From contig JBFXKJ010000214.1 in assembly GCA_050173895.1 (NCBI GenBank), positions 1 to 6,870 of the forward strand: a stretch of DNA of 6,870 nucleotides, given 5' to 3'. The first letter of the stretch is position 1. Every line of letters begins with the position of its first letter. Origin of the DNA: JBCFBK01 sp050173895 (GTDB taxonomy: Bacteria > Bacteroidota > Bacteroidia > Bacteroidales > Prolixibacteraceae). The notes under the pieces were generated by a model, which did no database searches, was not told the origin of the DNA, and was given only the letters and a program-made list of their open reading frames with translations. Shown piece after piece: positions 1-5,420 of this stretch. The position numbers were made by a program, and so were the translations under genes.

Positions 1-627
1 TCAGTTCTTCCGCCCTTGAAATTCTCCGGCCGGAACCATACCCTGGAAATACTCTTATATAAGGACCTGAACACAACTGGCATTTGGGACGGAGACGATC
101 AACCTGCCGGACGGTATACCCTGGCGGTCGGCGATGTTCCTTTTGTAACAAACGCAGCCGGTCTGATCCGGTATCGCGGCATGCCCGCCGGAACTTACGG
201 AATTACCATTACACCGACCAACGGTTGGTATGCCGAAAAAAGGGAGGTAGCGATCGATCGTTCCAAACGGCTGGAGATCCCATTACAGCAGGCAGCAGTT
301 TTGAAAGGAGGAATAACAGTAATTGCCAACGGAGCCAATGGCCTGACCCGCGAAACAATGGCCACGCACGGGCTTCGAATAACCGCCGAATCCAAAGAGG
401 GGAAAATGTACACTGCGCAAACAGGAGAGAAAGGGAATTTCATTTTTTACCTGCCTGCGGGCATTTACACGGTCTGCCTGCAGCTTCCCTCAGCCGAATG
501 TCTGTGTCTGAACAACAGTCAGGAAGTACGTGCAAATCCGGGACAGCCGGCACTGATCAACTTTAAGATTACGAATAAACAGAAAAAGATTGAGGTCAAA
601 CGGTTTACCGATGCGGCGCTTCAATAG
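1..627 (+). CDS. C-terminal part of a large surface/outer-membrane protein with two beta-sandwich domains; usher candidate (partial)
   Basis: The frame is open from base 1, so only the last 208 residues are seen; the in-frame TTG at 16 is not a credible start. Two domains of roughly 90 residues can be made out. The first (about residues 10-100) has an SdrD B-like pattern: KDLNTTGIWDGDDQPAG, then a FVTNAAGLIRYRGMPAGTYG turn-and-strand motif. The second (about 105-190) resembles a carboxypeptidase-regulatory-like domain, with YTAQTGEKGNFIFYLPAGIY. Three cysteines lie close together at residues 159, 167 and 169, and the end is basic (TNKQKKIEVKR). Classical fimbrial ushers also end in two small beta-sandwich domains that receive chaperone-subunit complexes. 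With a pilin-like protein and a PapD-like chaperone directly downstream, an usher-like role is plausible. This is inference: no barrel or plug is in view, and the fragment could belong to an unrelated multi-domain adhesin. Confidence 0.7.
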   Translation, partial: SVLPPLKFSGRNHTLEILLYKDLNTTGIWDGDDQPAGRYTLAVGDVPFVTNAAGLIRYRGMPAGTYGITITPTNGWYAEKREVAIDRSKRLEIPLQQAAVLKGGITVIANGANGLTRETMATHGLRITAESKEGKMYTAQTGEKGNFIFYLPAGIYTVCLQLPSAECLCLNNSQEVRANPGQPALINFKITNKQKKIEVKRFTDAALQ

Positions 628-635
628 CGCCGCAT
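611..635 (+). repeat. Perfect 10-bp inverted repeat (hairpin) spanning the stop codon of the upstream gene
   Basis: ATGCGGCGCT (611-620) and AGCGCCGCAT (626-635) are exact reverse complements separated by the 5-nt loop TCAAT. The TAG stop (625-627) sits at the start of the 3' arm. The stem is GC-rich and should be stable in RNA, but it is followed by GGAGCAAAGAGC rather than a U-run, so it is not a standard intrinsic terminator. It could block 3' exonuclease decay, mark an RNA-processing site, or pause polymerase between the large upstream gene and the small subunit gene. Confidence 0.75.
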
Positions 636-681
636 GGAGCAAAGAGCAACGCAAAAAACAGAAAACGCGAACCGGGAATCA

Positions 682-700
682 GGTGTAGCCGCAGGCCACC
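682..700 (+). repeat. Small bulged hairpin in the leader of the pilin-like gene
   Basis: GGTG (682-685) pairs with CACC (697-700), and GCC (688-690) pairs with GGC (694-696) around a GCA triloop, with a TA bulge on the 5' side. That gives seven base pairs, all but one of them G-C. It is the second structured element in the 160-bp gap before the 788 gene, just upstream of the A/C-rich stretch. No function can be assigned, and a hairpin of this size could occur by chance. Confidence 0.3.
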
Positions 701-716
701 GGAAACTCAGGAAGCA

Positions 717-787
717 GATAACAATAACGGCAACAGTAATAAAAACAGTAACAACAACAGCAACATTACCAACAACAATTAACCACT
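717..787 (+). promoter_or_regulatory. A/C-rich, unstructured translation leader of the pilin-like gene
   Basis: The last 70 bases before the ATG at 788 consist almost wholly of AAC/ACA/AAT-type triplets, with very few G and T. There is no Shine-Dalgarno sequence. Bacteroidota generally initiate translation without one and favour A-rich, weakly structured leaders, so this stretch probably gives strong ribosome entry for an abundantly made subunit. I found no TAnnTTTG promoter element in the gap 628-787. Expression may therefore depend on an operon promoter upstream of the window. Confidence 0.45.
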
Positions 788-1318
788 ATGGTCCAATCAA
801 AAATCAAACTTCTTGCAGCCGTGGCAGCCATGGCTGTAACAGGAATCCAGACCCTGAACGCACAACAATTAAATGACGATGTGACACTGAATGTGACATT
901 GGTGGCCGTACAGAACATATTGGTCAATAGCGGACAGACAACGGTTACCATTACCTTTAATGAATCGAGCGACTACCTGAACGGAGTCAGTTCTCCACAG
1001 CTTGCACATCTGGAAGTCAGCAGTACAGACGATTTCGTAGTAAAGGTAAGCACCGCGTCTGATCTGTCGGACGGAAGCAACACGATACCGGTAAACACGA
1101 TCACGGTCACTCCCGTTTACGCTTCGGGAACCGATCCCGGAGCCACCGCAACAGCCGTGGCATTATCGACCACCGCTACGACTATCCTTTCATCGACCAA
1201 CGGAACGACCAAGGCACTTTATGATGTCACCTACGATGCGTCGGGAGGCTCAGACTATGTCAACAAGCCTGCCGGAACATACAGTACCACGGTGACTTAT
1301 ACCATTTCTCCGAGTTAA
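788..1318 (+). CDS. Secreted pilin-like structural subunit (candidate major fibre subunit)
   Basis: This is a 176-residue protein with a clear signal peptide: basic MVQSKIK, a hydrophobic core to about residue 20, and cleavage likely after NA at residue 25, before QQ. The mature chain of about 151 residues is rich in Thr, Ser, Val and Ala, lacks cysteine, and has the alternating pattern of a beta-sandwich. The C-terminal strand PAGTYSTTVTYTISPS alternates polar and hydrophobic residues and carries a Gly exactly 14 residues from the end, as in chaperone-usher pilins; the usual penultimate Tyr is replaced by Pro. The ending also resembles DUF4402-type proteins. The sequence is recognisably related to the third domain of the 2184 protein (SDYxNG..., ITxTP..., YDxTY...PAxTY). 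The gene starts 160 bp after the putative usher, follows an A-rich leader, and is followed at once by a terminator. I infer a surface-fibre subunit; exact family membership is not proven. Confidence 0.7.
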   Translation: MVQSKIKLLAAVAAMAVTGIQTLNAQQLNDDVTLNVTLVAVQNILVNSGQTTVTITFNESSDYLNGVSSPQLAHLEVSSTDDFVVKVSTASDLSDGSNTIPVNTITVTPVYASGTDPGATATAVALSTTATTILSSTNGTTKALYDVTYDASGGSDYVNKPAGTYSTTVTYTISPS

Positions 1319-1330
1319 TGATTTTTACGA

Positions 1331-1364
1331 AGGAACTGCCACACCGGCAGTTCCTGTATTTTTT
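1331..1364 (+). terminator. Intrinsic terminator between the pilin-like gene and the chaperone gene
   Basis: AGGAACTGCC (1331-1340) and GGCAGTTCCT (1346-1355) form a perfect 10-bp stem around an ACACC loop, followed by GTATTTTTT. This is a textbook Rho-independent terminator 12 bases after the TAA at 1316-1318. It lies inside the gene cluster and just upstream of the preferred chaperone start at 1369. Partial read-through would give many subunit transcripts and fewer chaperone and tip transcripts. Confidence 0.85.
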
Positions 1365-1368
1365 CAGG

Positions 1369-2187
1369 ATGAATAAATTTATACGACGGTTATCGCTTAC
1401 GGTTTTCATTGGGATAGAAGCAGCAACCGGCCTCAGTGGACAAGGAATGGCTACCAACCCGCCACGTCTGTATTTTACCACACCGCCCAAGGGGAACGAA
1501 GTTCGGAAACTGACAGTTATGAATACTGGACAAACACAGTTGGAGCTGGGAATCTCGGTGGGCGACTGGGATTACGATCGAGCAGGCGATAACCGTTTCT
1601 ATGATGGCGGCACGCTGAAGACTTCGGCTGCAAACTGGATCGGGATTTTTCCTTCCTCGTACCTGGTTTTACAGGCCGGAGAACGCCGCGACCTGGAGGT
1701 TACCTTAAATGTACCTGCCACTGCCGACAGTTCCGTATCCGTTCGCACAGCTATGATCTTTTTAACCCAGTTGAACCCTGCCGAAGTCAAAAGCACAGGC
1801 GGAGCGGCGATCCAGGTGAGCATCCGGTCCGGGACTAAAGTTTATCACTCTTTTTTCCCCGAAGATAGCCGGGATATCATGATTGTGGATTTTAAAAAGA
1901 TGATTCCTAAGGCTGATAACAACAAAACAGCCTTGCAACTGACAATCTCCGTTACAGGAAAACTTTGGGTGGAAGGAAAGGTGATCACGGAATTGCTGCA
2001 TATGAGATCGGGGGAAAAGACCAAACTCGCCGATAACCGTTTTTATGCCTTGCCGGGCGACCTGCGTTACATCCGGCTCGACCTTCCTCCCGACCTGCCC
2101 CCGGGCCGCTATACGGCGACTACAATGGTCAGTTTTGAAAAAAGGGACCTGCTTAAAATGGCTGAACTGGAGTTTGAAATGCCATGA
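1369..2187 (+). CDS. PapD-like periplasmic pilus-assembly chaperone
   Basis: The chosen start (ATG 1369) gives 272 residues with a good signal peptide: MNKFIRR, then a hydrophobic stretch to about residue 24 (GLSGQ). An in-frame ATG at 1318 overlaps the previous stop codon, but it would add 17 residues (MIFTKELPHRQFLYFFR) encoded by the terminator hairpin, so it is less likely. The first Ig-like domain fits PapD chaperones. PPRLYFTTPPKGNEVRKLTV with Arg33 matches strand A1 with its conserved Arg. NWIGIFPSSYLVLQAGE matches the proline/pg region, and SVRTAMIFLTQ the family's conserved mid-domain strand. IQVSIRSGTKVYHSF with Lys157 matches the G1 strand and its anchoring Lys. In characterised chaperones this Arg and Lys clamp the subunit's C-terminus. 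The second domain (about 185-272) is also beta-rich but diverged. The stop overlaps the next start as ATGA. It should cap unfolded subunits from the 788 and 2184 genes in the periplasm. Confidence 0.78.
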   Translation: MNKFIRRLSLTVFIGIEAATGLSGQGMATNPPRLYFTTPPKGNEVRKLTVMNTGQTQLELGISVGDWDYDRAGDNRFYDGGTLKTSAANWIGIFPSSYLVLQAGERRDLEVTLNVPATADSSVSVRTAMIFLTQLNPAEVKSTGGAAIQVSIRSGTKVYHSFFPEDSRDIMIVDFKKMIPKADNNKTALQLTISVTGKLWVEGKVITELLHMRSGEKTKLADNRFYALPGDLRYIRLDLPPDLPPGRYTATTMVSFEKRDLLKMAELEFEMP

Positions 2188-3785
2188 GCCGAATACGGAC
2201 ACCGGAACCCGGCAACGGGAAAATATCGCCGCTTACGACTTGCAAAGTGCGGACAACATGGCTCCTGCTGGTTATTTGCCTTTGTTCAGGCTTCAGGTTA
2301 ACAACTGATGCTCAATGCTCCGGGATCAGTCTGAGCGGGTACAGCGGATACCTCGCATTCACCAGCTATGCTGAATTACAAAATGGCAAAACGGCTTCCC
2401 GGTATCTGACGCTGGCTTACAGTCTCCCCTACAACACCAACTGCCCGGGATGGAAGCTGACCGTCCGGACATCGGGCGACTTCACCGGCGGGGCCGGCAC
2501 GATTGCAGCACAGTATGTTTCCATTCTGTTTAACAGCGCCAGCGGCGGGCCAACACCTTCATCCATTCCTATGCCTACCGCCGCTATCCCGCTCAGTACA
2601 ACCGAAATCACGCTGGTAGCGCAGTCAAATGCGCCCCTGCGGGCGCCTCCCTCTTATTACTTCACCCATAAGTTTGACTTCATTGTACAGGGAGGGCCTC
2701 ACCTGTTCGTTCCCATCGGCGCCTATAGTACGGATCTGATCTTTACTTTATATGATCAGAACGGAAACCCGGTGAGTACGACAACGATCTCCGCATCTTT
2801 TCAGATCAGCTATGCGGTGACCTGCGCGAACACCTATCTGACCAGCACGCTCGAAGGAGCGGCACCGTATTTTGATTCTTATACCGAACTGGAGGACGGT
2901 ATCACAGCATCACAGCATATCAGCCTGGCATACAATACCCCATCTGCATCTACCTGTGCCGGCTGGAAGCTGACCGCCACGGCTACGGGTCATTTTACCG
3001 GCGGAAGTGAAATGGTAACCCTCGATCATGCTTTCATCCGGTTCAACACAGCCAGCGGTGGACCGGCGCCTGCATCCATACCCATGCCCACTTTGCCGGT
3101 GCCGCTCAGCACCACCGAAACAACCCTGGTGGCACAGTCCAACGCTGCAATTGAGGTACCTCCGGCTTATTACTTTACCCATAAGTTCGACCTCATCATC
3201 GAAGGCGGCGCCCACCTGTTCCTGCCGAACGGGACCTACAGCACCACGCTAATCTTTTCGTTATATGACCAAAGCGGCAGCCAGGTATCCACAACGAGCG
3301 TACTGATCTATTTCACTATCAATTACCAGGGCTCAGGCGGTGGATCTTCCCTGACGCTTACCAGCGGGGGCGATTTGGTATCCTTCAATTATTTCTCTGT
3401 TTCCGATTACCAAAACGGGATCACAGTCAGCAAACCCGCAAGTCTCTATATTACCTCCTATTATGATTATCAGATTATCGCCCAAACGGTCGATCCTGCT
3501 TTTAGCTCGCCAGGCACACCGGCAACATTCCCTGTTTCAGTCATTACCCTTACGCCGGCATTGGCCGCTTTTTCTCCTTCGGGCTGCAATACCGGTGTCA
3601 CCTGCAATACGCTCGGGCTTTCCGATTCTCCACAGGTGCTGATCTCCGACACAAATACAGACTATCCCTGTCATCAACTGTATTATGACCTCACTTATTC
3701 CACCCAACCCAACGATCCGTATCTCTTCTCGGCCCCTGCAGAGACCTACGAAGCGAAACTGATGCTTATTCTCGCTCCCTTGTAA
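2184..3785 (+). CDS. Secreted three-domain pilin-like protein, candidate tip/adhesin subunit
   Basis: This 533-residue protein starts at ATG 2184, overlapping the chaperone stop (ATGA). Its signal peptide has an unusually long N-region, with the hydrophobic core at TWLLLVICLCSG (residues 25-36) and cleavage probably near TDA/QC (43-45). A GTG at 2247 would give a more ordinary signal peptide. The mature chain has three related domains: residues 45-210, 214-381 and about 390-533, with a flexible GSGGGSS linker (383-389) before the third. The first two are close duplicates and each keeps a cysteine pair (45/87 and 214/258), suggesting one disulphide per domain. Shared landmarks include GWKLT, ASGGP, SIPMP, PLSTTE, TLVAQSNA and YYFTHKFD. 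Domain 3 is closer to the 788 pilin-like protein and has its own cysteines (468, 474, 496). Sitting last in the locus with a pilin-type terminal domain, it resembles a tip or minor subunit. The ligand is unknown, and no enzyme motif is seen. Confidence 0.65.
   Translation: MSRIRTPEPGNGKISPLTTCKVRTTWLLLVICLCSGFRLTTDAQCSGISLSGYSGYLAFTSYAELQNGKTASRYLTLAYSLPYNTNCPGWKLTVRTSGDFTGGAGTIAAQYVSILFNSASGGPTPSSIPMPTAAIPLSTTEITLVAQSNAPLRAPPSYYFTHKFDFIVQGGPHLFVPIGAYSTDLIFTLYDQNGNPVSTTTISASFQISYAVTCANTYLTSTLEGAAPYFDSYTELEDGITASQHISLAYNTPSASTCAGWKLTATATGHFTGGSEMVTLDHAFIRFNTASGGPAPASIPMPTLPVPLSTTETTLVAQSNAAIEVPPAYYFTHKFDLIIEGGAHLFLPNGTYSTTLIFSLYDQSGSQVSTTSVLIYFTINYQGSGGGSSLTLTSGGDLVSFNYFSVSDYQNGITVSKPASLYITSYYDYQIIAQTVDPAFSSPGTPATFPVSVITLTPALAAFSPSGCNTGVTCNTLGLSDSPQVLISDTNTDYPCHQLYYDLTYSTQPNDPYLFSAPAETYEAKLMLILAPL
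2316..3326 (+). repeat. Tandem domain duplication inside the candidate tip protein
   Basis: Two consecutive copies of about 167 codons occur (2316-2813 and 2823-3326), offset by 169-171 residues. From the GWK motif to the domain end the copies align without gaps over 124 residues, with about 76 identities counted by eye. Similarity is highest in the centre (ASGGP to KFD) and lower at the edges. The DNA copies have diverged enough that this is an old duplication rather than a recent slippage product. Confidence 0.85.
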
Positions 3786-3980
3786 GAAGCGGATCAAAGC
3801 GATCACTTCATATGGTTTTCCTCAATTTCAACTCTGGCGGATGCCGTGGCTCTCATGCTCGTTTCATAACTTATGAGTGAAAGGAAATAAATTCGACCGT
3901 TTTGTTTGATATCTGCCATAAAATCCAGAAATTTAATTGATTCGGAAAATCGCACAGCCTTCATTCCAAAACAAACCGCC
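3786..3980. other. Spacer between the fibre locus and the transposase remnant; no gene seen
   Basis: These 195 bases hold no convincing coding sequence, strong terminator or promoter. An open frame runs into the transposase from a TTG at 3906, but those 25 codons do not resemble the transposase family. If the insertion sequence entered here, its left terminal inverted repeat should lie within this stretch. It cannot be identified because the partner end of the element is missing. The lack of an obvious terminator after the 2184 gene is worth noting. Confidence 0.4.
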
Positions 3981-4586
3981 ATGAGAAAAAGATTCGAACA
4001 GCAATTATCACTGGGTCAGATCCCCATCGAACAGACGTACGTGAACCCCAAACGGAAATATATTCTCGACGAACTGGTACTTTCGCTCAAAACCCTGTAC
4101 GGCACTCCTGAATACAATGAAAAGATATTCCGGGTGCTCGAACAAGGTCTTGGAAAACACCGGACGGGTAGAAAAGGCATGGATCTTTGGTGTATTTTCG
4201 TGCTGGCCCAGGTTCGCTTCACCCTCGGCATCAGCTATGAAATGCTTCACAATCTGGCCAATAACCATAAGGCCATTCGCCAGCTAATGGGCGTAGAGCG
4301 CGAATTTGGAAATGAACCCTTCGAATTTGAATATCAGACCCTGTACGAAAATGTATCGGCAGTGAATGATGATTTGCTTGATGAACTGAATCGGGTGATG
4401 CAGGACTTTGGATACAGTATTCATTTCAAAAAACGCAAAAAGGGGAACCACCAAACAGCATCGGAGAAAAAAACCGCTTCTGTTAGGTTTTTGACGTTCC
4501 TGGGAAAATTGGGCAAACGCCTTTCTGCTTTTATTCCTTTTTCCCCTGTTCAAAGAAATCGTGAAAAAACAGAGACTGGTACCTGA
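3981..4586 (+). pseudogene. 5' fragment of an insertion-sequence transposase (ISNCY-like)
   Basis: From ATG 3981 the protein begins MRKRFEQQLSLGQIPIEQT and continues through KHRTGRKGMDLWCIFVLAQV and ISYEMLHNLANNHKAIRQLMG. I recognise these as the N-terminal region of transposases often labelled ISNCY family (not classified yet) in Bacteroidota; the label is from memory. The family pattern fades after FGYSIHFKKRKKG (about codon 153, near base 4440). The following 49 residues are low-complexity basic sequence and read antisense through the end of the esterase gene. Full-length members continue with the catalytic DDE-type core, which is entirely absent, so the product cannot transpose. It is best read as a remnant cut off by deletion or recombination between the fibre locus and the esterase gene. 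Confidence 0.75.
4469..4492. terminator. Possible weak bidirectional terminator between convergent genes
   Basis: AAAAACC (4469-4475) and GGTTTTT (4486-4492) form a 7-bp inverted repeat around a 10-nt loop, with A-runs on the left and T-runs on the right. On the minus strand the hairpin ends in TTTTTTT about 40 nt after the esterase stop, the right place for an esterase terminator. The stem has only two G-C pairs and the loop is long, so efficiency would be low. Confidence 0.3.
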
Positions 4587-5352
4587 TGGCATTACCCCAG
4601 TAGTTCCAGTCGTGTACCCCCGGGCGTTCGGTATAGTCGTGCGGGATATTTCTTTCCAGCAGTTTCTCGTGTAACTGATGGTTTACCTGGTAGAAGAAGT
4701 CGCCGGTGCCGCACTCGAAAGCCAGCTTCAGTGATCCCGGAGTCAGCAGATAGACCAGGTTGACCACGCTGTTCTTCTCCCAGTTTTCAGGATTTTCGGC
4801 ATAAGTCCCCAGGCGTTTTGAGAGGTCCCAGTTTTTCGGGAACGGCCGGAGGTCCACACCCCCGCTCATACTTCCCGCCGCGCCAAAAACATCCTGGTTC
4901 CGGAAAGCCAGGTAAAATGCTCCGTGTCCGCCCATACTCAGACCGGTAATGCCTCTGCCTTCACGTGAACGGATGGTCTTGAAATGTTCATCGATCCATT
5001 GCGGCAATTCACGGGCGGTGTAGGTTTCATATTTCCATGAAGGATCGGCCGGACTGTCCATATACCAACTTGAAAAGTTGCCGTCGGGGCAAACGATAAT
5101 GAAGTTATAAAGATCAGACAGCTCTTTAATGGCAGGGACTTTAGTCACCCATCCGTCACACTTGTCACTGTATCCATGTAACAGGTAAAGGACCGGGAGG
5201 GCCTGCTGCCCCGAATAGCTGTCGGGCGTGATCACCACCGCATCGATCTCTTTATTCATTGACTTACTGAACGTTTTTACGGTCTGAACCCTGGCGGCCC
5301 AAAGGCCTGCACTCCAGAAAACAAGCAACAAAAGACTGGCTGAAAACTTCAT
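4531..5352 (-). CDS. Secreted alpha/beta-hydrolase esterase (esterase D / feruloyl-esterase-like)
   Basis: This 273-residue protein has a signal peptide (MKFSASLLLLVFWSAGLWA, cleaved about residue 19-20), so it acts in the periplasm or outside the cell. It fits the putative esterase family (PF00756), which includes S-formylglutathione hydrolase, antigen 85 and feruloyl/acetyl xylan esterases. The oxyanion-hole segment is LYLLHGYSD (about 56-63). The nucleophile is Ser139 in GLSMGG, the acid is likely Asp218 in ECGTGD, and the base His247 in RPGVHDWNYW. Length is typical for a single-domain member and the triad is complete, so it should be active. The secreted form argues for hydrolysing an extracellular ester, such as plant-polysaccharide decoration or a lipid, rather than formaldehyde detoxification. 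No glycan-degradation genes are in view to settle the substrate. It lies 68 bp downstream of the DUF5916 gene on the same strand, and a convergent transposase remnant overlaps its 3' end. Confidence 0.88.
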   Translation of the reverse strand: MKFSASLLLLVFWSAGLWAARVQTVKTFSKSMNKEIDAVVITPDSYSGQQALPVLYLLHGYSDKCDGWVTKVPAIKELSDLYNFIIVCPDGNFSSWYMDSPADPSWKYETYTARELPQWIDEHFKTIRSREGRGITGLSMGGHGAFYLAFRNQDVFGAAGSMSGGVDLRPFPKNWDLSKRLGTYAENPENWEKNSVVNLVYLLTPGSLKLAFECGTGDFFYQVNHQLHEKLLERNIPHDYTERPGVHDWNYWGNAIRYQSLFFHDFFEQGKKE

Positions 5353-5380
5353 AATTACTCTCGTTTTTCAATGAAAGGCT

Positions 5381-5388
5381 CAAATATA
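5381..5388 (-). promoter_or_regulatory. Candidate Bacteroidota -7 promoter box for the esterase gene
   Basis: On the minus strand the sequence reads TATATTTG, an exact match to the Bacteroidota -7 consensus TAnnTTTG, 28 bases upstream of the esterase ATG. Transcription would start near 5375, giving a leader of roughly 20-25 nt. No clear TTTG -33 element is visible at the expected spacing, which weakens the call. The position in the 68-bp gap suggests the esterase can be expressed independently of the upstream gene. Confidence 0.45.
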
Positions 5389-5420
5389 CATATTATGGAC
5401 GGGCTTATGCACTTTTGATT

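Noticed and set aside
84..566. A 160-codon open frame on the plus strand overlapping the first gene
   Set aside because: Arg/Ser-rich out-of-frame reading of a gene whose own frame has clear beta-sandwich motifs and stays open to the window edge.
594..782. Programmed -1 frameshift from the first gene into the Asn-rich frame
   Set aside because: No slippery heptamer lies between the frame-3 stop at 591 and the TAG at 625, although the hairpin at the stop codon made the idea attractive.
634..876. An 80-codon open frame covering the leader and the start of the pilin-like gene
   Set aside because: It begins in a hairpin arm, is Thr-rich only because of the ACA repeats, and overlaps the pilin signal peptide in another frame.
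2301..2320. Lipoprotein signal at the cysteine after TDAQ in the 2184 protein
   Set aside because: The residues before the Cys (D-A-Q) do not fit a lipobox, and this Cys has an equivalent in the second repeat, so it more likely belongs to a disulphide.
3786..3810. Terminator after the 2184 gene (GAAG...CTTC)
   Set aside because: Only four base pairs with a long loop and no T-run.
3851..3886. Inverted repeats around CATAACTTATG as an IS end or operator
   Set aside because: The pairing is short and interrupted, and no second copy exists in the window to support an IS terminal repeat.
3900..3945. Promoter for the transposase remnant (TTTG near 3905)
   Set aside because: No TAnnTTTG element follows at a suitable distance.
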